From Deinandra increscens subsp. villosa (Eukaryota; Streptophyta; Magnoliopsida; Asterales; Asteraceae), in NCBI GenBank assembly GCA_039602395.1, contig JBCNJP010000229.1, positions 124,001 to 188,000 on the forward strand: a DNA stretch of 64,000 nucleotides. The letters run 5' to 3'. Positions 21,955 through 32,898 of this stretch are shown here, in pieces (positions within the stretch are counted from its first letter, which is position 1; each line of letters starts with the position of its first letter). The notes below the pieces were generated by a model. That model did no database searches. It was not told where the DNA came from and saw nothing but the letters and a program-made list of their open reading frames with translations. The position numbers and the translations under genes were made by a program.

Positions 21955-24474
21955 AGCCGTTACTTAATCCTGGGAATCCTTTCTCAAGGATGGCCAGAAG
22001 TAGCCTGTTCTCAGGATTTTAGACATTAGAGACCTGCCCCCTGTGTGGTTTTCCGCAGTCCCCTTCGTGGATGTCTTTGAGTACTTCTTGAGCTTCATCA
22101 TCTTCCAAGCATCTTAGGTATGTACCTGCAACAGATTTTTTATACCACTTACCTTTAATAAGGACATACCTGGACATTCTGGTTCTGAATGCCCTAGTAT
22201 CCTTTTCTTCCTTTGGGATAGAGCCATTATGTAGGTAGTCTATGACAGGTGTGGTCCAGGACGACGGATTATCTTGGGAATCAGGACGCTATGCATCCTG
22301 GACATCGGAGGCCAAGGCCCTGCCCCCAGGATCAATATCTTCTGGGTTCACCTGTTGGTTGATTGCTGGGCTTAGTATGTGGATTATGGGGATATGTGTA
22401 TCCTCCATTGCCTTGAATGCTGACCCCAGGTTTGCTAGTGCATCTGCTTCAGCATTTTCATCCCTAGGTACTTGCTGAATGTTGAAAGTTTGAAAATCCT
22501 AGGATATAGCCTTCACAATTTCTAGGTACTTGGCTAGCTTCTCCCCTTTCACTACATAAGATCAATTGAAGTGATTAGTTAAAAGTAAGGAGTCGACATA
22601 TACTTGGATGTTCAGGATCCCAAGATGCAAGGCTAATTGTAAGCCAGCAATCAAGGCTTCATACTCCGCTTCATTGTTAGTCGCTTGGAATTCGCACCTA
22701 ACAATCTGGGGTATCATGTCCCCCTTGTGGCAATTTCAGTATGATTCCAAGGCCTGCCCCCCTGACATTGTATGCCCCATCTGTAAATAGGGTCCAACAT
22801 CCTGAGAGTTCTTCTTCCTCCAGGCTCTGAAATTCTTGATCTGCTTCATTTTGGATATCATTACTGAAATCAACCACAAAGTCTGCTAAAGCTTGTGCTT
22901 TTATGTTTGTTCTTGCTTCGTAGACCAGGTTGTAAGCACTCAGCTTCATGGACCATTTTTCCATCCTACCAGACATCTCAGGTTTTCTCAAGAAAGACTT
23001 TATAGGGTAGTTAGTTTTCACATGTATAGTATGAGTCTCAAAATAATGTCTAAGTTTAGTAGAGGCCATACATACGGCTAGTATAAGTTTCTCTAAATGT
23101 GAATACCTAGATTCAGCGTCAAGAAGACTCTTACTTACATAGTACACTGGGTGTTGTTGACCTTCTGCATCCTTGGTTAATACTGCACTTACCGTGTTCC
23201 TTGAAACTACAATATACAAGGATAATTGTTCCTCTGGGTTCGACTTCATCAGGAGAGGTGCTGAGGATAAATATGACTTCAGATCCTGGAAAGCTTGCTC
23301 AAGCTGGGATGTCCACTTGAACTTTTTGTTCTTTCTCAGGATGTCATAGAAATCGCGGCATCTTTCTGAGGATTTGGATATAAATCTATTCGGGGCTGCA
23401 ACCCAGCCTGTCAGCCTTTGTACATCCTTGGTTGATTCGGGTGACTTTAGATTCACGATGGCACGAATTTGTTCAGGCTAGCCTGAATTCCTCTCTTTGT
23501 CACCATGTATCCCAGGAATTTTCCAGCACCCACTCCAAAATGACACTTCTCTGGATTCAGCTTCATATTGTACTTGTCCAAAATGTCAAAAGATTCTTTA
23601 ACATCCTGGACATGGGTGCTGACATTCAAGGAATTTACCACCATGCCGTCTATATACACCTCCATAGTTTCTCCTAGTTTTTTTTAAACATCATATTCAC
23701 TAGTCTTTGGTAGGTTGCCCTTGAATTTTTCAATCCAAAGGGCATAACAACATAACAATAGATACCTGTGGGTGTAATGAACATTGTATCCTCCTGATCA
23801 CTTGGCTCCATTTGAATCTGTTGGAATCCTGAGGTGGCATCCATGAATGTTAACATTTCATGACCTGCCGTTGCATCCACTATAGAGTCGATGTGTGGTA
23901 AGGGAAAGGGATCTTTAGGACATGCACTCAGGTCTGTGTAATCTACACAGACCCTCCATTTGCCATTTTTCTTCTTCACTACCACCACATTCACCAACCA
24001 TCTTGGGAACTTGACTTCCCTGATCATCCTATTTTTCAGCAGACGGTCCACCTCCTCTTGGATTATTACATACTTCTCAGGAGCATATTTTCTTCTCTTT
24101 TGATGCACAGGCCTGTAAGAGGGATCAATACCAAGTTTATGCGTTATAACATCTTTGGATATACTTGTCATGTCTTCAGTATTCCATGCAAACGTTGACA
24201 TTCTGGATCTGAGGAATTCTACCAGCTCTTTTTCAATAGGGCCAAGGATGTTAGTGCTAATTTGACACTTTTTTTCCCAGCATGCAAGGGATCTAGGACT
24301 ACTTGTTTGGCATCCTGCTCCCTTGCCTCTAAGATGTCCCTGGCCTACTTCTCTAATTGCTATCCTTGACGGACATTTGCTGAAATCTTCATAGATGATG
24401 TGTAGCAGTCCTTTTCTTCTTGCTGATCGCTGTTGATGGTGACTACTCCCCAGGGTGTCGGCAGTTTGACACAC
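21955..24474 (-). pseudogene. Tat-type pol pseudogene: RT, two RNase H domains, integrase start
   Basis: Reverse transcriptase runs from about 24474 (FPRWLVNVVVVKKKNGKWR, VMPFGLKNSRATYQ) and across a frameshift to the catalytic motif, which reads YIDG (23656-23645) instead of YIDD. The Ty3-type RNase H and connection (23456-22900; YYVSKSLLDAESRY, KLRHYFETH) and the second RNase H (22800-22400; FTDGAYNVRGAG, NNEAEYEALIAGL) follow with frameshifts and stops, including TAG at 22501-22499 in IS*DFQ. Integrase begins (HEGDCG, KILRTGYFWP) but is cut near 21955 before the DDE core. It is inactive. Confidence 0.87.
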
Positions 24475-24857
24475 TGATGGTAGGTCGAGGGGACAGCCTT
24501 CATGTCATGAATCCAAAGTCTGCCCAGGATAATGTTGTATCCAGACAGAGCATCCATGACACAAAAGCGTTGCATCGAGTTCACTCCTTCAATGTATACT
24601 AGGAGCGTTACCTCTCCCAGAGTGTTTTCTCTTTCGTCGCTAAAACCTACTAGGACCGTGGATTTGGCTACGATCTCATCCTGTGGTATACCCATCTTAG
24701 TCAATTCTTCGAGCTGAATGATGTTGACAGAACTGCCCCCATCAATCAGGATCCTCTTCCTGAAGTGGTTGGCTATATAGAGCGTGATCACCAACCCATC
24801 ATGATGAGGGTCCATGACGTTGCACTTGTCGTCTTCACCAAAGGTAACTTCTTTCAC
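24360..24857 (-). CDS. Retropepsin (aspartic protease) of the minus-oriented Tat element
   Basis: Open frame of 165 residues. The active-site motif is ILIDGGSSVNI (about residues 36-46), with DGG in place of the more usual DTG or DSG. NIILGRLWIHDM (about 109-120) matches the second conserved protease motif. The frame overlaps the start of the RT frame, so a frameshift separates protease from RT. In a working element it would cut the gag-pol polyprotein. Whether this copy is active is doubtful. Confidence 0.8.
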   Translation of the reverse strand: MKEVTFGEDDKCNVMDPHHDGLVITLYIANHFRKRILIDGGSSVNIIQLEELTKMGIPQDEIVAKSTVLVGFSDERENTLGEVTLLVYIEGVNSMQRFCVMDALSGYNIILGRLWIHDMKAVPSTYHQCVKLPTPWGVVTINSDQQEEKDCYTSSMKISANVRQG

Positions 24858-24975
24858 GTATGTTTGTATTGATGTCTTGACTGGTTTTCTAGGTACGTCT
24901 GACTTGGCTTCCCTTGCGTGTCTTTTAGCTGCAGAATAAGAGGTACCACATATGATCCACCAGAAATAAAGTAAA

Positions 24976-25802
24976 TTAACTTTGCGTCCGGGGATGGAGA
25001 TGCTGCTCGCTTAGGATGTCCGTGTGATCTGTCTGCATCTTGGGTCTGGTCAGTGCCCCTGGATTTTGCAGGCGGGTCAGCGCCCTTGGATTTGTCCTTC
25101 TTTCACCCCCAAGAGCTCCTTTAGGAAGCCTTTTCTCAACAAGTAACTGATCTCCTTGCGCATAGCTATGCAATCCTCGGTCATATAGCCAAAGTCCTCA
25201 TGGTACACACACCACTTGGATTTGTCCTTCCAGGATGTTTGTTTATCCGTCTTCCTGGGCCCCCTTGCCTTGTCCCCCAAATCCTGCATAGCATTAATCA
25301 CACCTGCAACATCAGTAGCAGAACAGAACTCATTAAAAGTAGGATACTCTTCACCGTCCTCGTCTTCACCCTGATCGACCCTGTTAACCCTAGGATTATC
25401 GGGTTTGGAATAGGGTTTAGGTCTCTGGGACCTAGGATGCACCGGTTCTGATTTCCTGTTGGAGGAGCCGTATCCTGGGACTGCATCCACTTTTTCTTGT
25501 ACTTTCTTGTCTTCTATAAGTCTGATGAATCTTCGGGCCCTATACCTTACTTCATCAAGCCTGTGACAAGGGTTCATCACAAGATCTTGGTAGAAGGGTG
25601 AATCCTTCTTAAGGCCCATTTTTATTGCTTGGACTGCAGTAGCCATATCCATGTTGGGAATATCTAGGACTTCCCTGCCAAACCTGTTCACATAATCCCT
25701 GAGTGACTCGTTAGCATTTTGGGTAACCCTGTAAAGATCACTCGTTAGTTTTTCAAAAGTGCGACTATAAGAGAACTGGTTATTGAATAAGTCAAAAGCC
25801 AT
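24976..25802 (-). pseudogene. Gag of the minus-oriented Tat element, N-terminus missing
   Basis: The frame 25802-25077 starts inside the gag domain (FDLFNNQFSYSRTFEKLT, ESLRDYVNRFGREVLDI). The C-terminal part has a zinc-knuckle-like WCVYHEDFGYMTEDC followed by REISYLLRKGFLKEL, typical of Tat gag. Upstream of 25802 the sequence changes abruptly to the spacer of another element, so roughly the first half of gag is lost. The M at 25802 is not a true start. The reading frame is degraded after 25077. Confidence 0.82.
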
Positions 25803-26066
25803 ACCGTCATATTATAAACAAAAAGGGTAAGGTTCAGCTCCCCAAGTTTCGTCCTGAAAACCTCAGGATCCCTCCGCTTGGGAAGCTCAGAGGTCATTGT
25901 TCTTTTTAGGAATCCCGGTTTCATTTTGTAAACTACAAGATCCCTCCGCCCGGATCCCTACCATTGTTTGTTTTTTGTTGTTTGTACGGAACAAGAAACC
26001 ATAAAAGTTAATTATTTCTACAACCACAACCATTCAAACTAAAAACATAAGAAAAAAAAACTAGGT
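25803..26066 (+). other. Spacer of a plus-oriented Tat element
   Basis: Noncoding. The phrases 'ggatccctccgc' and 'agatccctccgcc' match those in the 2880-2990 spacer, which likewise precedes the 3' end of an antisense gene copy. The pol expected to the left is absent. Confidence 0.5.
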
Positions 26067-27620
26067 TCAGACCGTTGCTTTATCTTCATCACCCGTCACC
26101 TTCCCATCTTCCCCAAGCATCTCACCCTCGCCGAGAGTCAGCACAAACGCCCCTGTCATCGTCTGTGGAGATCCCGGAACCACCTAGGAGGAGCAGCCTT
26201 CATTCCCTTCCTTCCCAGTCTCAGCCACTTCGCCACCACCTCCTCCCAGGGATTCTAGGATTGAGCTCCAAGCCTCAGCATTCCAGCCAGGAACCTTGAA
26301 ACCAGCCTCTTCAGCTTCTCCCACCATTTGGATTTGGCTTTCCAGGATGCTTCGGGCGGCTGAGAGTTTACCGATTTTGGCATCTGAGACCTTCTCAGCT
26401 TCAAAGGTCGTGCGCTGCTTAGTGAGCTTCTGCTCATACTAGCGGGTTTTGCCTTTGGCGATTTCAGCCTGGGCCTTGATCTTCTCCTCGGCCTCGGCCA
26501 ACTTCTGCTCTGTCTCTATGGCATTGGTGCTAAGCTTCTCGATGCCCTATACAGAAAAAACGGGAATCCTAAGCAGCAACTGCAACAGGTATGAAACTAA
26601 TATATGATCGTTAAGCTTCTTACTAGGTTCATCATTGTTTGCATCGAGAGTAGTTTGTTGCTCACCTCAGCAGGAACCAGGTCATCAAAACTCTACAAAT
26701 ACACCACGGCTTCGATACCCTTCCTTTTCTTGGAAGTAGAGAATTTGGTCCGACTGGCAAGTGGCTTGGAGAAAACAAGGGGTTACGACTTTTCCTTCTT
26801 TATCGTAAGCATGGAGTCAAGATCCTTGATGGAAAACGAGGAGCTGGATTTGGGAACTGCAACAAAGAGAACAGGATATTAGCATTTGGGATTTTCGAAC
26901 AAAATATAAAATTCGGGATCCGAATAGGCTTACCAGACATCTCGAGAGTGTGGTCGGCTAAGAAACTTTGCTGGCTCACTGCTGCTTCAATGGCGATGGC
27001 TCTCTCAGTGGCCGGGATCTCGAGGAATTGTGTCAGCTTCTCCACGGATTCCTCTTCAACAGAAACCAGCTTCTCGAACATAGGAGCTGGAAAAACAAAA
27101 GAAACCTAAAAGTTAGTATCATCGGCATTCGGGATTCTCGAATGAATCTTACTAAGCAGCATCCTACCCTTAATAACCCACTTCATTTTCATTGTGAGAG
27201 GCTCGAGGGATCAGTTGGGTGTTAGAAGAACGAGCTTGGAGAACAAATCGGCTGCATCCATGGGTTCTCAAATTGTAGGCAGAACAAACCTCCGAATCCC
27301 CATGTCCATGTTCCTTGAGTAATTCAGATGATCTTAAAAAACAGGTTCACGATATCATGAAAAGGGTATGACATGCCAAGGAGGAACGGGTAATAAAGAA
27401 AACACACTCAGGTTTTAGACACGAAATCAGCCCTAAGACGGGGATTAAACTGACGAATGACTGTGGATTGGGGAAAAGACCTGAGTCCCTGAGAGACTTA
27501 ATCTCCCAATCAGTGAAGTTGGAGGTTTCCTCCTTGGAATTTAGCAGAATCCCCTGGTCAATGAAGTCCTCGACATCGAGAGATGTGGAGGAAGAAGTAG
27601 ACCGAGTGGATTTTTTCACC
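26067..27620 (-). pseudogene. Antisense accessory gene, copy D, broken
   Basis: Closest to copy A. Exon 1 (27620-27168) has lost the ATG (ATTGGTG where copy A has ATGGGG) and is frameshifted after GLFP. Exon 2 is 27086-26934 (KLVSVEEESVEKLTQFLEI), exon 3 26856-26624 (basic SKKRKG kept, two stops), exon 4 26546-26067 (coiled coil IEKLSTNAIETEQKLAEAEE). In exon 4 a TAG at 26441-26439 stands where the family has glutamine before YE. The C-terminus GDEDKATV nearly equals copy A's GDEDDATV. Donor and acceptor sites are in the same places as in copy A. Confidence 0.82.
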
Positions 27621-27687
27621 AATGCAAAATAATCAAAAAAGAACGAAAGGGAATCAAAAACTAACCTGACGATGATGAAGAATAGCG

Positions 27688-27697
27688 GGTATTTAAA
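27688..27697 (-). promoter_or_regulatory. TATA-like box of antisense gene copy D
   Basis: Minus strand TTTAAATACC, about 70 bp upstream of the lost start codon. Confidence 0.4.
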
Positions 27698-27825
27698 GAA
27701 GTAATGATAGCTATCAATTCAAAGTGGGTGAAAAACGTCCCATCATAACCACTTTTACCGTTTTAACGCCGTGATTTCCAGTGTTTTCGTATCTTCACAA
27801 CTATAAATCTTATCTACACCTGTCA

Positions 27826-27840
27826 AGATTTAGGGGCAAT
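27826..27840 (+). other. Polypurine tract
   Basis: AAGATTTAGGGGCAAT precedes TGTTGGGGAT, the start of the plus-oriented LTR that is split by the insertion at 27870. Confidence 0.75.
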
Positions 27841-27869
27841 TGTTGGGGATAAATTTTCAGGATGCTCAC
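27841..27869 (+). repeat. 3' LTR of the plus-oriented Tat element, first 29 bp
   Basis: TGTTGGGGATAAAT...CTCAC resembles the start of the LTR at 5120. Its last five bases, CTCAC, are the target duplication of the element that follows; the LTR resumes after the second gap. Confidence 0.8.
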
Positions 27870-28788
27870 TGTTTTGGCTAAAAATTACTTAAGCAAGATT
27901 AGTAAAATTTGAACCAAATATGAATGTGAGGTTCGGTGCCTAGGATTTATATGTGAAAACAGTTTGAAGAAATCCTGGGATAACAGTAGAATTCCAGGGA
28001 CAAACAACTAAAATCCTTGGTAAAAAGTTAGGTTTGCTTATGAAATTCGTTAAAACACTTAGCAACACAAATGTAGCCTGAAATGCAAGTAGGAACACCG
28101 AGAATTTTACTAGGGAAAAGCCCTTAGCCCTTAGATGTCTCTAAGGCGCCACCGGCATAAAAACCCCGGGTAGCGATAACACACGCTACCAATTTATTAA
28201 TCACGTAAATGTTTGAGTACAGAGAGTAATCAGAGAGTTTAGTACGAGAATACAATGAGTAAAGCTCGAATGAGCTGAAAAATAAGTCTAAGGGTCCTAT
28301 TTATACTCCTAGATCTTCAACAACTTCTCCGATATTCTAGGGATCTTTCTCTTAACGTCTCTTTCAGTTAGTTGACCGAATCTCCAGCCAACAACCTTTG
28401 ACCACATGCTAAATGAATCTCTAGCTTCTTTTATTCAACCGTTGGGAGACTTCGTCAACCTGTCTTTACTTAGATAAAGGCACAAAATACGTTAGTAACA
28501 ATGTCCTAGCATGCAGGGTCATCTCTACATGCTGGGTTATTCGTAGAATAAGGATGACCCTGGATTAGACTCATCCTGGATCATAATAATGCGTAACCAG
28601 AATAAAATAAAATGAATATGGACTTTCCTGGATTACAGCGACATCCTGGGACATTACCTTACTCCTGATACATTCACGGTCATTTGAACGTTACCTGTTA
28701 AATTCTGGGTTATACAATTCCTGGGTCACTCCTGTCCTTGGCCTTTACCTGCACCCTGGATTATCAGCCGAGAATTCAGGGTATAACA
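27870..28788 (-). repeat. 3' LTR of the nested Tat element (919 bp)
   Basis: On the minus strand it starts TGTTATACCCTGAATTC and ends TTTTTAGCCAAAACA. A TATA box (GTATAAATAGG) lies near 28307-28297 and TTAATAAATT, a possible poly(A) signal, near 28201-28192, which supports the minus orientation. It shares the conserved hairpin with the LTR at 18941-19738. Confidence 0.85.
28169..28190 (-). other. Conserved LTR hairpin, copy 2
   Basis: Plus strand GGTAGCG-ATAACACA-CGCTACC: a perfect seven-pair stem around an eight-base loop, downstream of the TATA box in the likely R/U5 region, so it would be in the transcript. Confidence 0.75.
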
Positions 28789-28803
28789 ATTGCCCCCAAA
28801 TTT
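28789..28803 (-). other. Polypurine tract
   Basis: Minus strand AAATTTGGGGGCAAT directly before the LTR start. Confidence 0.75.
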
Positions 28804-28948
28804 TCGCAAGTGGATAGAATTTACAGCTGTGAAAATTTTAAAATTTTGGGTCAAATCACCCCTTGTTTCAATCGTGTCCGTTAAAAGAGGATCTGCCACG
28901 CCACGTCGAGGGATCGTGTCCCTTCACCTCTACAGCTTCTAAACCTTC

Positions 28949-28958
28949 TTAAATATCC
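28949..28958 (+). promoter_or_regulatory. TATA-like box of antisense gene copy E
   Basis: TTAAATATCC, about 130 bp before the ATG at 29087. Confidence 0.4.
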
Positions 28959-29086
28959 GCATTTACCTCCCCTCTCCTTCATCATTACCGTTCTTGAGAG
29001 CAGAGATAAATTGCTTGGACCTCCGGCTTCTCTCTTCTTCCGATCAGGTAACATTTTCTCTCCGCCTCTCTTTTTCTTCTCTGATC

Positions 29087-30666
29087 ATGACTCGAAAAAA
29101 GATTCGGTCGGAGACCCAGGCTAAAAAGACGGGTATCGAAGATTTCTACGACCAAAACTACCTGCAGAGCCGAGGGCCCGAGACCTGTACCTTCGCCGAC
29201 GGCGACATTGCAGCGCTGTCGTCGTCTGGCCTTCTCCCGGAGTCTGCTGAGATTAGACCGTTTGACAGAAGGCTCCGATCAGATTTCTGTTCGGAGACCT
29301 GGGTTTGTTTCCCCTTTACTCCTTTCTCCCTGGGTCTTTCTTACCCTTTCACCGGCCTTCTGGCCGAGTTCTTCAATGCTACTGGTCTTGCATTCGCCCA
29401 AACCCTTCCTATTGTTTGGAGAATCCTGGGTTCCATCGAACGTCTCAATAATGAGTTCGATTCCCTGGTTGGGTTGCCTGAACTGGCCCTGGGTTATGAG
29501 CTCAAATCCCATGGTAACAACCGATTCTTGTTCAAAGCTTTGAACAAAGAAATTCAGATGATTCCTCGGGCTTCGTTTCACGAGGAATGGAAAGGGAAAT
29601 TTTTCTTTGTCAAGAGGTCAACTATTCCAGGAGGGATGAGCCTTCCGATTAGGTGGAGAGTAGATGGTAGGTCTTTACCTGCATCAGGGATTAGGATTTT
29701 ATCTTATTCAAATACTAACCTTGGATTTTTGTTTTGTAGTTCCCAGCTTAAGCTCCATCGGCCCTGCAAATCCAGGGGTGTTCGAGAGATTTGAAGCTTT
29801 CCTCAGCATCAATGAAGTGGACCGAGAATTCAGGACTGACCCCCACCAAGCTGCTTCATCCACCTCTCACAGCATGTCAAGTTGTAAGTATCTTAGTACC
29901 CTGCCATTTGCGCCTTGGATTTTGTTGATTTCCTGTGTTTTTGTCTTTCAGCTGTTGCCACCCCTATCAATCTTGAGAACATAGATCTGGACGACCTTCT
30001 GTTAGGCGAATCTGAGCGAGACCTCCAAGTTCTGGCCACTGTGAAAGCTGAGCCCATGTCTGCCCCAAGGGCTCCTTCCTCAAAGACCTCTGGCACCAAG
30101 CGTAAGACCAGGGCCACCGCTGCTGCTCCTGCCGTGCAATCCTTGGAGAACCTGGACGCTGCTGAGCTTCGTTCCCATGCTGAAGCCTCTTCTCGCCAAG
30201 TAAGTTAATCCTGGGTACCCCTGAATTTTCTACATAGTGAAATAATTCAAGTTTATAAATATACAATTAAACTACCTCTTTTTTTGTTTTTGCAGATTGT
30301 TGGGCGATTCTTTGAGCTGGTCTGGGCTGCTGATAAGCGTACCCATGATGCCGAGTCCTCGGCCAAAAGGGAGCTTGCTGCTCTGAACAAGGAGCTGAAT
30401 ACGGCCAGGATGATGGCCAACAAGAACCTGGGGCTGGTGCAGGACCTCGAGAAGAAGGCAGCGGACACGCGGGCTGAACATGAGGCTGCTTTGGCTGCAA
30501 AGGGCGACGAAGGTAGGCTGATAGCTCGTATCTCCCTTCCTCAGTGCAGGTTGAAAATGGCTAAGGAGGCCAGGGACCTCGGGTTTCAGAACCCCCAGTG
30601 GGATGTGACCGGATGGGTAACCAAACTGCGCGAACTAGGCGCAACCATCCCCGCTGGGTGTGACCC
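29087..30666 (+). CDS. Antisense accessory gene, copy E, open up to the gap
   Basis: Exons 29087-29666, 29740-29883, 29952-30199 and 30296-30666 (continues into the N run), all with GT...AG introns. The joined frame has no stop. Exon 1 holds the hydrophobic domain (ETWVCFPFTPFSLGLSYPF, LPIVWRILGSI) and a conserved KSHGNNRFLFKALNK. Exon 3 carries GTKRKTR, a possible nuclear signal. Exon 4 is a coiled coil (ESSAKRELAALNKELNTAR) followed by the conserved WVTKLRELGATIP. It is the closest relative of copies B and C. It stands opposite to the pol of its own element. The C-terminus is hidden by the gap, so it cannot be said whether it is intact. Confidence 0.8.
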
Positions 30667-31166
30667 NNNNNNNNNNNNNNNNNNNNNNNNNNNNNNNNNN
30701 NNNNNNNNNNNNNNNNNNNNNNNNNNNNNNNNNNNNNNNNNNNNNNNNNNNNNNNNNNNNNNNNNNNNNNNNNNNNNNNNNNNNNNNNNNNNNNNNNNNN
30801 NNNNNNNNNNNNNNNNNNNNNNNNNNNNNNNNNNNNNNNNNNNNNNNNNNNNNNNNNNNNNNNNNNNNNNNNNNNNNNNNNNNNNNNNNNNNNNNNNNNN
30901 NNNNNNNNNNNNNNNNNNNNNNNNNNNNNNNNNNNNNNNNNNNNNNNNNNNNNNNNNNNNNNNNNNNNNNNNNNNNNNNNNNNNNNNNNNNNNNNNNNNN
31001 NNNNNNNNNNNNNNNNNNNNNNNNNNNNNNNNNNNNNNNNNNNNNNNNNNNNNNNNNNNNNNNNNNNNNNNNNNNNNNNNNNNNNNNNNNNNNNNNNNNN
31101 NNNNNNNNNNNNNNNNNNNNNNNNNNNNNNNNNNNNNNNNNNNNNNNNNNNNNNNNNNNNNNNNNN
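30667..31166. other. Assembly gap, 500 N
   Basis: Exactly 500 N, a placeholder length. The flanks show it lies inside the nested element 27870-31173. Confidence 0.99.
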
Positions 31167-31173
31167 TATAACA

Positions 31174-31776
31174 CTCACCAGGAAGCTCAGACAGTTCAGG
31201 AATCCGAAAATGACTTGGGAATCCTACTTTAGGTATCTTGAATACTTTAGATATACTGATCCCTATTTTTCCCTCGTGTTTATTTACTTGTAAGACCGTT
31301 AGATGGCCTAACAAACTCCTAAAGACTCACTGAGAACGTGGACTAAATGGACGGAAGAACCTTTAACGGTCAAGAGGAATGGAGAACGAGATCTCGGGAA
31401 TCTCGGATAGTTAGTTAGTTATGTAATTGTTATATAACAGAGGTTATGATCGAGATACACACACATAACTCAACCACACTTTAGCTCTGATAGTATACGA
31501 TTGTTGTAACACTTAGTTCGATCGATCTAACCTCTCAAACACTTGTAATTTTCAGTTTCTTATTAATAAAAGTGCTAGGCAGCAGGCTCTTCGGGCCGGC
31601 TCCCGAGGTTCTTTTGCCAGGATTCCTAGAGAAACTCAAAGGATTATGGATTTCCCCTCGTTACATCCTCGTGTCAACCATCTTACTTAGCTAATTTGAC
31701 ATGCTCTTGATTAAGCACACTACCTCACAATCAAAGTTTGATCACTAAATTGCTTAGGCGATTTTTGACCAAAACA
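31174..31776 (+). repeat. 3' LTR of the plus-oriented Tat element, remainder
   Basis: It begins with the second CTCAC, continues the LTR interrupted at 27869 and ends TTTTTGACCAAAACA, as does the LTR at 5120-5699. With the first 29 bp the whole LTR is about 627 bp. Confidence 0.82.
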
Positions 31777-32898
31777 TATGCCACCTGACAGATAACCCCC
31801 ATTCTCATAAATCCCACTATACATAGCCTAATAAGGCTAAGTGTAATGGTGGGGCTTGGCGGGCGTGAAACGGAGGGGGTAGGGCCCATTCCCTATTTCA
31901 CACCCATCCCTAAATTTTAGGAAAAATATATAAAACACTAAAAAAGTCACTCTATCTCATTTCTCCTCTCTATACTCATCTTCATATATTTCGGGAAAAT
32001 CTAACTCACCCCCTAAATTCAATGTGTATTATTCACCCATATATATTAGCTTAATATTATTTTAACTAGATACGAGTTGTGGAGAGAGAAAAGATAATAG
32101 AAGATGGAATAAAGAAGTATTAATTAAATTAATTAATTAAAGAGAGATATATATGAGGAAGAGATGTGAGAAATTTTAATGGATAATATATGAATTTAGA
32201 AAATGAAGGTGCTTTTAGTTAAACTATAGAAATAAATATTTCATGATAATTCATTAAGAATTTTGGTCAAACATACCATCCATGGTAATTAATACTATGC
32301 TTATTTGTGTAAACATGATATTCATGAATTTTAGATACAGTTTTTTTACGTTGTGTGCATGTACACAAAATTCGCTTAATATATAAGCAGAGTAAATCAA
32401 TATTTTAGTTCTTATGGATTAAGTCATTTAATTATTTTAACATAAAAAAAAAACTTCTGACATGAGTGAGAAAATAATCTTATCATTTCTCATATGAGAG
32501 GTTGTCGGTTCAAGCTTTGAGACTAATGGTGAGAGGTGATTTTACTCAGTTATTGGGGTTTCCGTCTAAAAATAATTTTTCGGAGTTAGCCTTAAAACAT
32601 TAAATAACCGGGACTGTATGAAATCCCGTCACAGAGAGGCTAAAAAAAGTTGTTTAAAAAAATGTATCATGGATTATATATATTAATTGTCTTTTCAAAG
32701 AATTACAATTATATCGTATATTTGGTTGTAGCCTAGTGGTAAGTGGCAAAATCTCTTTGGTGGGAGACCAAGGGTCAAACCTTGACAGTGATGAAAAAAT
32801 TAAATATTAGGCGTTCAAAAAAAAATTAATCATACTTTTAAACATAAACTATTATATACTCGAAATTTGAATCTTTAACATTATAAAAAAGGGTCACC
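31777..32898. other. AT-rich noncoding stretch with SINE-like remnants
   Basis: No coding frame. Besides the SINE-like sequence listed separately, a further B-box-like 'ggttcaagc' occurs at about 32510, perhaps a second remnant. Confidence 0.5.
32726..32826 (+). mobile_element. tRNA-derived SINE-like sequence
   Basis: GTAGCCTAGTGGT (32728-32740) fits an RNA polymerase III A box and GGGTCAAACCTTG (32771-32783) a B box, 30 bases farther on. A run of A follows at about 32817-32825. I did not find a target duplication. Confidence 0.5.

Larger units (their letters stand above)
18941..25802 (-). mobile_element. Tat-type LTR retrotransposon in minus orientation, 5' end missing
   Basis: Read on the minus strand: gag (N-terminus missing), protease, reverse transcriptase, RNase H, second RNase H, the start of integrase, then antisense gene copy C on the plus strand, polypurine tract and 3' LTR (19738-18941). 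The integrase core is deleted. The 5' LTR, primer site and start of gag are lost at a junction near 25803, where the tail of another Tat element in plus orientation begins. Confidence 0.85.
27870..31173 (-). mobile_element. Tat-type element nested in an LTR, minus orientation, mostly in the gap
   Basis: Left end TGTTTTGGCTAAAAA (the minus-strand U5 end), 3' LTR, polypurine tract, antisense gene copy E, then the gap. Directly after the gap stands TATAACA, the outer end of the same LTR family, followed by CTCAC, which equals the five bases before 27870. So the element is bounded by a perfect target duplication (27865-27869 and 31174-31178). Its gag-pol and 5' LTR must lie in the unsequenced gap, which is therefore probably several kilobases. 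Confidence 0.85.

Noticed and set aside
27820..28803. Inverted LTR with polypurine tracts on both sides
   Set aside because: The left 29 bp belong to another LTR; the CTCAC duplication at 27865 and 31174 explains the arrangement as nested insertion.
30561..31314. Several frames over the second run of N
   Set aside because: Same artefact; only the frame continuing gene copy E is real, and only up to 30666.
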